The notes beneath the pieces are model-generated. The model was not told the DNA's origin, made no database searches, and saw only the letters and a program-made list of their open reading frames with translations. A DNA stretch of 56,992 bases from JAZKHT01 sp040385245 (GTDB lineage: Bacteria > Pseudomonadota > Alphaproteobacteria > Rhodobacterales > Rhodobacteraceae). Where the stretch lies: contig JAZKHT010000018.1 of assembly GCA_040385245.1 (NCBI GenBank), positions 1 through 56,992 on the forward strand, read 5' to 3'. Positions 43,158 to 51,909 of the stretch are shown piece by piece. The translations under genes and the position numbers were made by a program. The first letter of the stretch is position 1, and every line of letters begins with the position of its first letter.

Positions 43158-44302
43158 CCCCCTTGCCCCCCGGCTTTCACGCCATGCTGCGCGACCGGCT
43201 TCGGGCGCGGGCTGTGGCTGCGGGGCTTGACGGTCTGCTTCTGCTGGCACCGGGCAACGTGGCCTATGCCTCGGGCTGGCTCTTCTCGGTGAACGAACGG
43301 CCGATGGGCCTTTGGGTGCCGGTCGACGGCGAGGCGACGCTGTTCGTCCCGCATCTGGAGCTGGAGAATGCGCTTGGCGTGGCCGGCGTGCAGGTCAGCA
43401 CCTATGAGGAGTTTCCGGGTCTCGTGCCCCCGGCCCTGTGGATGATCGCCGAGACCCGGGCCCGCCGTCTGGCCGTCGACGCGCTGGACGCACGGTATCT
43501 GGCGACGGCGCAGGACATGGTGGCGACGCTTGACCTGACGGACCATTGCCTACCGGAACGAAGCTTCAAGCACGCGCCTGAACTCGCCCTTATCCGCGAA
43601 GCCGCGCGCTTTGCCGACATGGTGCTGGAGCGGCTGATGTCGCAGGCGGGCGACATGATTGCCCAAGGTGCAACCGAACTGGACCTGATGGCCGATTGCA
43701 CCAGCCACGCCCGCCGGGCTTTGGCAGCGACGCACGGTCAGGCATTTGCGGGCACCAAGATGGGGATTACCGCTTCGGTTCACTCCGGGCCGCGGGGGGC
43801 TTTGCCACATGGCACCGTGCTGGCCAGAGTGCCGCAGCGGGGCGAGCCGATCATCGCGGGCATAGGGTGCAGCCTGGGCGGCTACCACGCCGAAAGCGGC
43901 GTGACGCTGGTTTATGGCGACCCGACGACGGACCAGCGCCGCGTGATGCAGGCGATGGCAGATGCAAACGCCGCCACCATCCAGGCCCTTGCCCAGCGCC
44001 AGACCTGCACGCGCGTCAATGACGCCGCCCTCGCGCCGATACGCGCGGCGGGGTTCGGCGACGCGATCCGCCATCGGATCGGGCACGGCATGGGCGTCGA
44101 GGGGCATGAAGCCCCGTGGCTTTCGCCTGGCGACGACACGTCCACCGCCCCCGACATGGTCTTTTCCTGCGAACCCGGAATCTACCGCCCTGGCCATGAC
44201 GGCTGGCGCTGCATCGAGACGCTGATCGTGACCAACACTGGCGTCGAGACGCCCAGCCGCTTTCAATCCACCCATCCCTTTGACGCCCGCGTCATATCAT
44301 AG
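43154..44302 (+). CDS. M24-fold hydrolase lacking aspartate metal ligands (creatinase/ectoine hydrolase-like)
   Basis: A 382-aa protein with an N-terminal creatinase-type domain (residues 1-130) and a C-terminal pita-bread domain. In metal-dependent aminopeptidases P the two aspartate ligands lie in a DxG...GYxxD(L/I)TRT stretch; here the matching region is GIGCSLGGYHAESGVTLVYG (about residues 236-255), with neither aspartate. The later histidine (RIGHGMGVEGHEAP) and glutamates (CEPGIY, RCIETLIV) remain. This resembles creatinase and DoeA-type hydrolases, which cut C-N bonds without metals. GTG 43154 overlaps the upstream stop. Xaa-Pro peptidase activity is therefore not assured. Confidence 0.85.
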   Translation: MTPLPPGFHAMLRDRLRARAVAAGLDGLLLLAPGNVAYASGWLFSVNERPMGLWVPVDGEATLFVPHLELENALGVAGVQVSTYEEFPGLVPPALWMIAETRARRLAVDALDARYLATAQDMVATLDLTDHCLPERSFKHAPELALIREAARFADMVLERLMSQAGDMIAQGATELDLMADCTSHARRALAATHGQAFAGTKMGITASVHSGPRGALPHGTVLARVPQRGEPIIAGIGCSLGGYHAESGVTLVYGDPTTDQRRVMQAMADANAATIQALAQRQTCTRVNDAALAPIRAAGFGDAIRHRIGHGMGVEGHEAPWLSPGDDTSTAPDMVFSCEPGIYRPGHDGWRCIETLIVTNTGVETPSRFQSTHPFDARVIS

Positions 44303-44311
44303 GAGCCGCCG

Positions 44312-45532
44312 ATGCCCGAACCCTCCGCCTGGCGCTATCAGAAGATCACGAAGCCGATGTTCGATCTGGCTGCCCCGCACACGATCCTCGCGGGTCGGGT
44401 GATCCCCATCGTGGGCGACATCATCGAGGATGGCTTTGTCGAGATGAAGGACGGCAAGATCGCCGCCATCGGCCCGCGCGCCCAGATGCCCGCAGGCCCG
44501 GTGATCGAGACGGGCGGTACGCTGATGCCCGGCATGATCAACAGCCACGCGCACCTAAACTGGGACGGCATCCATGACCTCGCGCGGCAATCGATGGACG
44601 ACCCCAAGCCGATTTCCGCCTTCAAGGCGGCGGGCAACATGCTGAAATCGCTGCGCGCGGGGATCACGATGGTCCGCGACCTGGGGTTCCACGACATGAA
44701 CCTCTATTCCAAGCAGGCCGTCGCGCAGGGCATCTTTCCCGGGCCCCGGCTGAAAGTGTGCGGTGCGGCTATCATCCAGACCGGCGGGCACACCTACTGG
44801 GTCTGCCGCGAAGCCTCTGGCCCTGACGAGATGCGCCGCGCGGTGCGAGAGCAGGTCAAGGGCGGGGCCGACCTGATCAAGATCATGGCCTGCCACGACA
44901 CGCTGGAGTTCACGGACGAAGAACTGGACGCCGTGATCGACGAGGCGCACCGCAACCGCCTGCCAGTCACCGCCCACGCAACCTATGACGCCTGCATCCG
45001 CCGCGTCGCAGAAGCTGGCGTCGATTGCATCGAACATGGCGGGTCGATGTCGGACGAGACGATACAGGTGCTTCTGGACCGCAAGCTGCCAATCGTGACC
45101 ACCTTTGCGCCGCTTGTTCAGCAAAGCCAGCCCGACATCGCCCGCCGCTTCGGCATCCCCGACTGGAAGATCGAAGAGCGGATCAAGGCCGTCGCCGACC
45201 CCAGCCGCTATGCGGGCCTGAAGAAGGCCGCCGAACGTGGCGTGCCTATCGTCTTTGGCACCGACGCAGGCAGCCCGGCAGTGGAACACGACGTGATCGC
45301 GCCGGAACTGGCGCATATGGTCAAGGTCGGCGTGTGCCGCGACAACATGGACGCGCTGGCCTCGATCACCATCCGGGCGGCGAAGGTCTCGGCGATGGAT
45401 CACCTGATCGGCTCGCTTGAGGTCGGCAAGGCCGCTGACGTGATCGTGGTCGACGGCAACCCCGGCCACGACCTGTTCGCACTGGAGCGCATCAAAATGA
45501 CCTTCATCGACGGCAAGAGGATGCACGGATGA
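44312..45532 (+). CDS. Metal-dependent amidohydrolase, Xaa-Pro/Xaa-Arg dipeptidase type
   Basis: A 406-aa amidohydrolase. The binuclear metal centre is intact: HAH in MINSHAHLNWD (about residues 76-82), the carboxylated lysine in DLIKIMACHD (about 190), VTAHATYD (about 226), CIEHGGSM (about 245) and FGTDAGSP (about 313). The group with this layout contains prolidase-like enzymes cleaving dipeptides or N-acyl amino acids. It starts 9 nt after the M24 gene. Together with the dihydroorotase-like gene it gives the right arm two amidohydrolases of different subfamilies, suggesting successive cleavage of cyclic and linear amide bonds. Confidence 0.9.
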   Translation: MPEPSAWRYQKITKPMFDLAAPHTILAGRVIPIVGDIIEDGFVEMKDGKIAAIGPRAQMPAGPVIETGGTLMPGMINSHAHLNWDGIHDLARQSMDDPKPISAFKAAGNMLKSLRAGITMVRDLGFHDMNLYSKQAVAQGIFPGPRLKVCGAAIIQTGGHTYWVCREASGPDEMRRAVREQVKGGADLIKIMACHDTLEFTDEELDAVIDEAHRNRLPVTAHATYDACIRRVAEAGVDCIEHGGSMSDETIQVLLDRKLPIVTTFAPLVQQSQPDIARRFGIPDWKIEERIKAVADPSRYAGLKKAAERGVPIVFGTDAGSPAVEHDVIAPELAHMVKVGVCRDNMDALASITIRAAKVSAMDHLIGSLEVGKAADVIVVDGNPGHDLFALERIKMTFIDGKRMHG

Positions 45533-46707
45533 GCCAGTTTGCAAAGCAAATCGCCCCCCGCATCGTGGAAGAGGACGGGTCGTTCCGCACCAAGATGCTG
45601 GGCATCGCGGCCGGGCGCAAAGACGTGATCGCGCTGGGTCGAGGCGACCCCGATTTCCACACGCCTGCCCATATCGTTGAGGCAGCCAAGGTGGCGCTCG
45701 ACGCCAATGCGCACCATTACACCGGGCCGACCGGCCTGCCCGAGCTCCGTGCCGCCATCGCGGACGACTTGCTGGCGAGCTATGGCCTGCACTACACCGC
45801 GGACGAGATCGTGGTGACCGCGGGCGTGCAGGAAAGCATCATGCTGTGCATGCTGGCGCTGTGCGCGCCGGGGGATGAGGTGCTGATCACCTCGCCCCGC
45901 TTCACCACCTACGACACGGCGGTGCATCTGTGCGGCGGGGTGCCGGTGCCGGTGCCTACCTATGAAAAGGACGACTTCGCGCTGGACGTGGCCGAGATCG
46001 AGGCGCGGATCACACCCCGCACGCGGATGTTCGTCCTTGTCTCGCCCAATAACCCGACCGGGGCCGTGACGCCGCCCGACGTGATCCGCAAGATCGCCGA
46101 CCTGGCGGTCAAGCACGACATCCTGATCATCGCGGACGAGATTTACGCCAAGATGATCTACGCCCCGAACGAACACCTCAGCATCGCCACGCTGCCCGGA
46201 ATGAAGGAACGTACGATCACCCTGAACGGGTTTTCCAAGACTTATGCCATGACGGGCTGGCGCGTCGGTTACCTTGCGGCGCCCATGGATTTCGTTGAGA
46301 AGGTGACCGAACCGCGCCACACGCTGTCGATCAACACCTGCACTGTCAGCCAGCATGCCGCCCTTGCCGCGCTGACGGGGCCGCAGGAACCGCTGGCGGC
46401 GATGCTGGCCGACTATGCCGCGCGGCGTGACTGGCTGATGCCCGCGCTGACCGCCGCCGGGTTCACTTACGGCCATCCCGGCGGGGCGTTCTACATCTAC
46501 ACCAACATCTCCTCCACCGGGATGCCAGCGCCGGAGTTCTGCGAGCGGCTGTTGCGCGAAACCGGGGTGATGCTGTTCCCGGGCACGATGTTCGGCGATG
46601 ACAGCACCGACTATATCCGCATCAGCTATCTGCAGCCCCTGCCAATGATCCAGGAAGCGATGCGCCGCATCACCGCCTTCGCGCAAAGTGTGCGGGTTGC
46701 GGCATGA
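45529..46707 (+). CDS. Class I/II aminotransferase (right arm)
   Basis: A 392-aa PLP enzyme paralogous to the left-arm aminotransferase: IALGRGDPDFHTP (about residues 37-49), SPNNPTGAV (about 168-176), ADEIYAKMIY (about 204) and the PLP lysine in TLNGFSKTYAMTGWRVGY (about 236). Having two related transaminases in one locus suggests that two different amino acids, or both D and L forms, are released from the substrate. It is coupled to both neighbours by 4-bp overlaps. Confidence 0.93.
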   Translation: MSQFAKQIAPRIVEEDGSFRTKMLGIAAGRKDVIALGRGDPDFHTPAHIVEAAKVALDANAHHYTGPTGLPELRAAIADDLLASYGLHYTADEIVVTAGVQESIMLCMLALCAPGDEVLITSPRFTTYDTAVHLCGGVPVPVPTYEKDDFALDVAEIEARITPRTRMFVLVSPNNPTGAVTPPDVIRKIADLAVKHDILIIADEIYAKMIYAPNEHLSIATLPGMKERTITLNGFSKTYAMTGWRVGYLAAPMDFVEKVTEPRHTLSINTCTVSQHAALAALTGPQEPLAAMLADYAARRDWLMPALTAAGFTYGHPGGAFYIYTNISSTGMPAPEFCERLLRETGVMLFPGTMFGDDSTDYIRISYLQPLPMIQEAMRRITAFAQSVRVAA

Positions 46708-48125
46708 GGGTGGACCCGAACAAGAAATTCGTGGGCTGCCAGATCAGCCCGATAAGCTTTGTCGACGAAGGCGTGGAACGCGTTCTTGACACGCTGCAGA
46801 CCCGCGCGGGCGTCAACGTGCTGATGCTGGGCACGGTGTCCTGGCTTGGGCTGAAATCGGGCCGCTCGATTAGCCATGCGCTGGACGGCTGGCCCGACCA
46901 CGGCGTGCCAGAGCCGTACCAGATGCGGGGCGGTGCCTACTTCGACCCCGACCCGCGCTACTACCGCGACACGTTCATGGCCGACTACCGGTCACGCGAC
47001 CCTGAGTTCGAGGGCAAGGACATCCTGAAGATGGTCATCCCCGCCGCCCACGCGCGGGGGATGAAGGTCTATGTCGAGCTGATGGAGCCCTTCTTCAAAT
47101 ATGCCGGCCACGGATCGGCGGCGGCGGTGGACATTCCGACTCTGCCGCAGGCGATGGAGGTGGACATCTTCGGCCGCCTTGGCGGCGAGCCGTCGACATC
47201 GCATCCCGGCTATCGTGGCTGGATCCATTCGATGATCGAGGATCAGGTGCGCAACCATGACCTTGACGGGTTCATGTGGTGCAACGAGCGGAACTCTCCG
47301 CTCGACACGCTGATCCAGGGCGGCTGTCCCGGCGACTTTTCCGCCCCCGCCCGGCGCGAGGCGGAAGAGCGCGGCATCAACGCCGAAAGCTGCCGTCAGG
47401 CGCTGCTGCGGCTCTATGACTTCTGCCAGGAGGCGGCGGCGGGTAAGACCTTTGTCGACGGCTCGCTTGTCACCTTCCTGCGGGTGCTTCTGGACAACCC
47501 CGAGGCGCTGGTGTGGGAAAAGTTCTGGCTGGAGCGGAACAAGGACCTCGACCGCGAACTGTACGGTCTGGTCAAATGGTGCAAGCCGCACCTGCCCTTC
47601 GGCCTGAACGTCTGGAACCGCAACCACTTTAACCTGATCCGCCGCGCGCAGTGGCCCTGGGCCGAACAGACCCGCTACGCCGATTTCGTCAAGCCGATCA
47701 CCTATCAGCATCAGGCGGGTGAGGTTTGGGACAAGGAGTTGTCGTTTTTCCGTAAGACCATCCTGCGCGACTTCACCGGGGATGAGGCGACTCGTGGGTT
47801 GTTCCGCATCCTTGGCCTGAACGAAGCGCCCTTCGATCAGCTTGTCGGCGCGGGGATGGACCCTGACACCTATGTGTTCGGCCAGTGCGAAGATGCGGTG
47901 CGCGGTGTCGACGGCAAGGCCAACGTCTATATGGGCATCGGCATAGATGCCCCACGCGCGCGCCCCGAGACCGCAAAGATGACGCGCGATATCGCCTATC
48001 GGTCGGTCCATGCGACGTATCGGGCGGGCGGGCATGGCGTGGTGCTGGCGCCGAACTACACCTCGATGCGGCTCGATCACCTCGACGGGGTGGGCGAGGC
48101 GCTGGGCGAACTGGGGCTGAAATGA
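46704..48125 (+). CDS. Unassigned TIM-barrel-like protein, possible glycosidase
   Basis: A 473-aa cytosolic protein that I do not recognise at family level. Strand-like segments ending in polar or acidic residues recur at barrel-like spacing: VNVLMLGTVSW (about 35), GMKVYVELMEPF (about 120), LDGFMWCNERNSPLD (about 190-204), HLPFGLNVWNRNHF (about 295), DFVKPITYQHQ (about 330) and GIGIDAPRAR near the C-terminus. The pattern resembles glycoside hydrolases of the (beta/alpha)8 class; Glu in WCNERN or EPFF could be the acid/base pair, which is inference. It overlaps the aminotransferase and dihydroorotase-like genes by 4 bp, so it is an integral step of the pathway, perhaps removing a sugar. Confidence 0.75.
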   Translation: MRVDPNKKFVGCQISPISFVDEGVERVLDTLQTRAGVNVLMLGTVSWLGLKSGRSISHALDGWPDHGVPEPYQMRGGAYFDPDPRYYRDTFMADYRSRDPEFEGKDILKMVIPAAHARGMKVYVELMEPFFKYAGHGSAAAVDIPTLPQAMEVDIFGRLGGEPSTSHPGYRGWIHSMIEDQVRNHDLDGFMWCNERNSPLDTLIQGGCPGDFSAPARREAEERGINAESCRQALLRLYDFCQEAAAGKTFVDGSLVTFLRVLLDNPEALVWEKFWLERNKDLDRELYGLVKWCKPHLPFGLNVWNRNHFNLIRRAQWPWAEQTRYADFVKPITYQHQAGEVWDKELSFFRKTILRDFTGDEATRGLFRILGLNEAPFDQLVGAGMDPDTYVFGQCEDAVRGVDGKANVYMGIGIDAPRARPETAKMTRDIAYRSVHATYRAGGHGVVLAPNYTSMRLDHLDGVGEALGELGLK

Positions 48126-49501
48126 GCTTCGACACGCTGATACGCGGGGGCATGCTAATGACCCCCGACGGCGCGCGCCCGGGCCAGCTTGGGCTGTCGG
48201 GCGGGCGAATCGCGGCCATCCTTGCGCCCGACGACAGGGCCGAGGCCGGCGCGGTGATCGACGCGACCGGGTTGCAGGTGCTGCCCGGTCTGATCGACAT
48301 TCATTGCCACATCCGCGCGCCCGCCTACCCCAACCGCGGCTCTGTCGAAAGCGAGACGGCGGCCTGCGCGGCGGGTGGCATCACCAGCGTGTTCGAGATG
48401 CCGATCACCGATCCATGCTGCAACACGCCGGATGAGGTCTCGCGCCGACGCGAACATTTCGCGCAACGCGCCCATGTCGATTTTGGCCTTTACGCCGCCC
48501 CGCTGACCCTGACCGAAGCGGCCGTGGATGCGCTGGCAGATGCCGGGATCATCGGTTTCAAGATTTTCACCACCCCTGCCCCGGCTGGCCGGGAGCGGGA
48601 GTTCGCGGGCCTTGCCTGGCCTGATCCTGCCGATCAGATGCAAGCCCTGCGCCTGATTGCCCGCACCGGCCTTCCGGTCGTGGTGCATGCCGAGAATGCC
48701 GACATTCTTGCTCGTGCGGCGCAGCAGGTTGCAGGCGACGACCCCGCCGACGCGCGCATCCACAACCGCGCCCGCCCACCGATGGCCGAGGCGGTGGCGG
48801 TGGCGATGCTTCTGACCATGAACATGCGGGCGCAGGCGCGGCTGCACATTGCGCATGTCACCTCAGCCGACACGATCGAGGTGCTGCGCCGCTTTGCCGG
48901 CACCAGCGACTTTACCGCAGAAACCTGCCCGCACTACCTGCTCTTCACCGAAGCCTACGTTACCCGCGCCGGTGTGGCCGCCAAGATCAACCCGCCTATC
49001 CGGTGGGAAGCCGACCTTGCGGCGCTGTGGCATGCAATCGCCGATGGCGTGCTGGCGCATGTGACCACGGATCACGCGGCCTTTGCCACGCCGGAAAAGG
49101 CCGCCCACGAGGGTAATTTCCTGACCGCCCCGCCCGGCCATCCGGGCCTTGAAACCATGCTGCCCGCCATGCTGGACGCGGTCCACGCTGGCAAGATCAG
49201 CCTGCAGCAGGCGGTGTCCGTGCTTTCGACAAACGCCGCCGCGCGCTTTGGCCTGCCCGACCGGGGCAGACTTGCCAAGGACTGCAGGGCGGATATCGTT
49301 CTGGTCGATCCGGCTGCGTCCACAAGGAAGACCGCAGCCACGCTTCTGACCGCCGCCCGCAACCTTTCCGCACTGACCGACGGGGCGGTGTTTCACGGCG
49401 CTTTGCGGCGCACGCTGCTGGCCGGCGAAACCATCTGGCACGACGGCCTGACCGGCACGCCCGGACAAGGCCGATTCATAACTCCGAAAGGACAGGCATG
49501 A
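48122..49501 (+). CDS. Dihydroorotase/allantoinase-family cyclic amidohydrolase
   Basis: A 459-aa binuclear-metal amidohydrolase that opens cyclic amides or ureides. Motifs: DIHCHIRAP (about residues 58-66), carboxylated lysine in IIGFKIFTTP (about 149), VVHAEN (about 185), LHIAHVTS (about 241) and TTDHAAF (about 314). A pyrimidine-synthesis role is unlikely because it lies in a catabolic operon; allantoinase (AllB)-like or hydantoin/imide-opening activity is more plausible. ATG 48122 overlaps the previous stop; the open frame from 47885 is out-of-frame DNA of the TIM-barrel gene. Confidence 0.9.
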   Translation: MSFDTLIRGGMLMTPDGARPGQLGLSGGRIAAILAPDDRAEAGAVIDATGLQVLPGLIDIHCHIRAPAYPNRGSVESETAACAAGGITSVFEMPITDPCCNTPDEVSRRREHFAQRAHVDFGLYAAPLTLTEAAVDALADAGIIGFKIFTTPAPAGREREFAGLAWPDPADQMQALRLIARTGLPVVVHAENADILARAAQQVAGDDPADARIHNRARPPMAEAVAVAMLLTMNMRAQARLHIAHVTSADTIEVLRRFAGTSDFTAETCPHYLLFTEAYVTRAGVAAKINPPIRWEADLAALWHAIADGVLAHVTTDHAAFATPEKAAHEGNFLTAPPGHPGLETMLPAMLDAVHAGKISLQQAVSVLSTNAAARFGLPDRGRLAKDCRADIVLVDPAASTRKTAATLLTAARNLSALTDGAVFHGALRRTLLAGETIWHDGLTGTPGQGRFITPKGQA

Positions 49502-50514
49502 CCGAACCTGTACAACCTCTGCTGGAGGTTCGTGACTTGCAGACCACATTCCGTCTGGGGGGCACATCGCGCATCAGGGCTGTCGATGGCGTAAGCTTTT
49601 CGGTGGCCCCGGGCGAGACCCTGGCCATCGTCGGGGAAAGCGGCTCTGGCAAGTCCGTCACCAGCCTGTCGATCATGCGCCTGCTGACCAAGGGCGTGGG
49701 CGAGATCACGCGCGGCGAGATATTGCTGCGTGGCCGTGATCTGACCAAGCTGTCCGAACGCGAGATGCGCGCCGTGCGTGGCAAGGAAATCGGCATGATC
49801 TTCCAGGAACCGATGACCAGCCTGAATCCGGTGCACACACTTGGCGCCCAGATTTCCGAAGTCGTCATGCGCCATGAGGGGCTGTCGGCCGCCAAGGCCC
49901 ATGCCCGCGCCATTGACATGCTGGCCCTTGTCGGGATTCCGGACCCGAAGAAACGCGCGGACAACTACCCGCACCAGATGTCGGGCGGTATGCGTCAGCG
50001 CGCGATGATCGCCATGGCCCTGGCGTGCGAACCCCGTCTGCTGATCGCGGATGAACCGACGACCGCCCTGGACGTGACGATCCAGGCGCAGATCCTTGAA
50101 TTGATGAAAGACTTGCAGGCGCAGCTTGGCATGGCGATCATCTTCATCACGCATGACCTTGGGGTGGTTGCGGAAATGGCTGACCGGGTGGTGGTGATGT
50201 ATGCCAGCCAGGTGGTCGAATCCGCATCAGTCGCAGATATATTCGAGCGCCCGCGCATGCCCTACACGGCGGGTCTTCTGAAATCGATCCCGCGGCTGGG
50301 GTCTGCCGGTCAACACCGACGGCTGGACACCATTCCCGGTCAGGTGCCAATGCTGGCGCGCTTGCCATCGGGCTGCCGGTTCCGCCCTCGTTGCGCCTAT
50401 GCCGTGCCCGCCTGCGCCCTGACCGAGCCCGCCCTGACTCGGGATGCATCGGGCCGCGAGGTGCGATGCCTGCGGGCCGACGAACTGACCCTCTCCGAAG
50501 GAATTCCGGCATGA
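49498..50514 (+). CDS. DppD-type peptide ABC importer ATPase
   Basis: A 338-aa nucleotide-binding subunit. Walker A is GESGSGKSV (about residues 47-55), the signature MSGGMRQRAMIAMAL (about 160-174), and Walker B LLIADEPTTALD (about 180-191). The C-terminal oligopeptide-transporter extension with cysteines (GCRFRPRCAYAVPACALTEP, about 290-309) is typical of DppD/OppD and can carry an Fe-S cluster. It serves the permeases encoded on the opposite arm, 20 kb away; no other permease pair is near. Confidence 0.94.
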   Translation: MTEPVQPLLEVRDLQTTFRLGGTSRIRAVDGVSFSVAPGETLAIVGESGSGKSVTSLSIMRLLTKGVGEITRGEILLRGRDLTKLSEREMRAVRGKEIGMIFQEPMTSLNPVHTLGAQISEVVMRHEGLSAAKAHARAIDMLALVGIPDPKKRADNYPHQMSGGMRQRAMIAMALACEPRLLIADEPTTALDVTIQAQILELMKDLQAQLGMAIIFITHDLGVVAEMADRVVVMYASQVVESASVADIFERPRMPYTAGLLKSIPRLGSAGQHRRLDTIPGQVPMLARLPSGCRFRPRCAYAVPACALTEPALTRDASGREVRCLRADELTLSEGIPA

Positions 50515-51491
50515 CCGCGCTTCTGGCCGTCAAGAACCTCAAGAAATACTTCCCTATAAAGGGCGGTGTGTTGAACCGCGTGGTCAACAACGTAAAGGCC
50601 GTCGATGGAATCAGCTTTGACGTGATGAAGGGTGAGGTGGTGGGCCTGGTCGGCGAAAGCGGGTCGGGCAAGACCACCGTCGGACGCACCCTTCTTCGGC
50701 TTGAAGAGGCGACCGATGGGGCGGTGCTGTTCGACGGCACGGACATCATGGAGATCGGCAAAGACGAAATGCGCGCCTATCGCAAGCGCATGCAGATCAT
50801 CTTCCAGGACCCCTACGCCAGTCTGAACCCCCGCGAAAAAATCCGGACCGTGATCGGCCATGCGCTGGCCCTTCATAAGATCGGAACGTCCGCCGACCGC
50901 GAAGACCGCATCGTGGCCCTGCTGGAGCAGGTGGGCCTTTCGGCAGACTATCTTGACCGCTTTCCCCATGAATTCTCGGGCGGGCAGCGGCAACGAATCG
51001 GGATTGCGCGGGCTTTGGCCGTTAACCCGGACTTTGTGGTTGCCGATGAACCGGTCTCGGCGCTTGACGTTTCCATTCAGGCGCAGGTAATCAACCTGCT
51101 GGACGACCTGCGATCCGAATTCAACCTGACGATGCTGTTCATCGCCCATGATCTGGCAGTGGTGGAGCATATCTGCGACCGCGTGATCGTGATGTATCTT
51201 GGGCGCATCATGGAAATCGCGCCTGCCACAGCCTTGTACAACAGCCCCGCGCATCCCTACACGAGGGCACTATTGTCGGCGGTGCCAATCCCTAGACCGG
51301 GACACAAGCGCAGCCGGGTTCTACTCGCCGGCGACATCCCGAGCCCGATCAACCCTCCGTCAGGCTGTGTGTTTCGCACTCGTTGCCCCCAAGCGGTTGC
51401 AGAGTGCGCAAGGGTCGTCCCCGAGCTTAGGGAAGTTGCACCAGGCCAGTTCAGCGCCTGCATCATGAATTTTTCGGTCTTCACGCCGTAA
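50511..51491 (+). CDS. DppF-type peptide ABC importer ATPase
   Basis: A 326-aa partner ATPase. Walker A GESGSGKTT (about residues 48-56), Q-loop FQDPYASLNPRE, signature FSGGQRQRIGIARAL (about 155-169), Walker B FVVADEPVSALD, and the C-terminal cysteine motif GCVFRTRCPQAVAECARV. It is the last gene of the rightward operon; no clear terminator follows. The region 51492-51909 contains no gene, repeat or structure I can support and forms the border between the catabolic locus and the mobile-element module. ATG 50511 overlaps the DppD stop (ATGA). Confidence 0.94.
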   Translation: MTALLAVKNLKKYFPIKGGVLNRVVNNVKAVDGISFDVMKGEVVGLVGESGSGKTTVGRTLLRLEEATDGAVLFDGTDIMEIGKDEMRAYRKRMQIIFQDPYASLNPREKIRTVIGHALALHKIGTSADREDRIVALLEQVGLSADYLDRFPHEFSGGQRQRIGIARALAVNPDFVVADEPVSALDVSIQAQVINLLDDLRSEFNLTMLFIAHDLAVVEHICDRVIVMYLGRIMEIAPATALYNSPAHPYTRALLSAVPIPRPGHKRSRVLLAGDIPSPINPPSGCVFRTRCPQAVAECARVVPELREVAPGQFSACIMNFSVFTP

Positions 51492-51909
51492 GGCTTGTTG
51501 TCTCCCTGAGTGGTTGCCTAAGTGCCACTGTCCGCCCCAATGCCCGGATCAACGGTCGCTTTGGTGCGGGCCGGAAGCGTCCATGGCCTCGACCTTTTGG
51601 CGACCTTCGCATGAAGGCTCGCCAACGGGCGCCGCACGTTGTCGGCGACGCTGATGGCAGTCGATGGGAAGATCGCAGTTTGTCCCTCACGAGCTAGGGC
51701 ACGTAGCGACACTGTCCGACACCAGTTGCCCTGATGTAGCCGAACCTGCGCAGCACAGTGTCATGACAGGTGGTGATGGGCGGCGGGGAGGGCATCGAGG
51801 GCTGGTGACGTCAGGGGGCGCCTGCACGAAGCCTCAGGCGTAAGAACGGCGTCGTTCCCATGGGCAGTCTGACCGGGTCCCCGCGATCGATGCCCGGCCG
51901 CCCATCCCG

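Noticed and set aside
35992..44302. Ectoine degradation cluster (DoeA/DoeB-like genes).
   Set aside because: The deacylase and M24 proteins are similar in type, but ectoine-specific transporter, regulator and dehydrogenase partners are missing, and many additional genes do not fit.
44555..45544. A 329-codon minus-strand frame, and a 428-codon one at 45400-46686.
   Set aside because: Both are antisense of recognised enzymes with intact active-site motifs.
46992..48080. A 362-codon open frame on the minus strand.
   Set aside because: Antisense of the TIM-barrel-like gene; composition is His/Arg/Pro-rich and no motif is visible.
51492..51909. Insertion-sequence remnant between the importer genes and the mobile module.
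   Set aside because: No transposase-like peptide or terminal inverted repeat could be found; the short minus-strand frames lack recognisable motifs.
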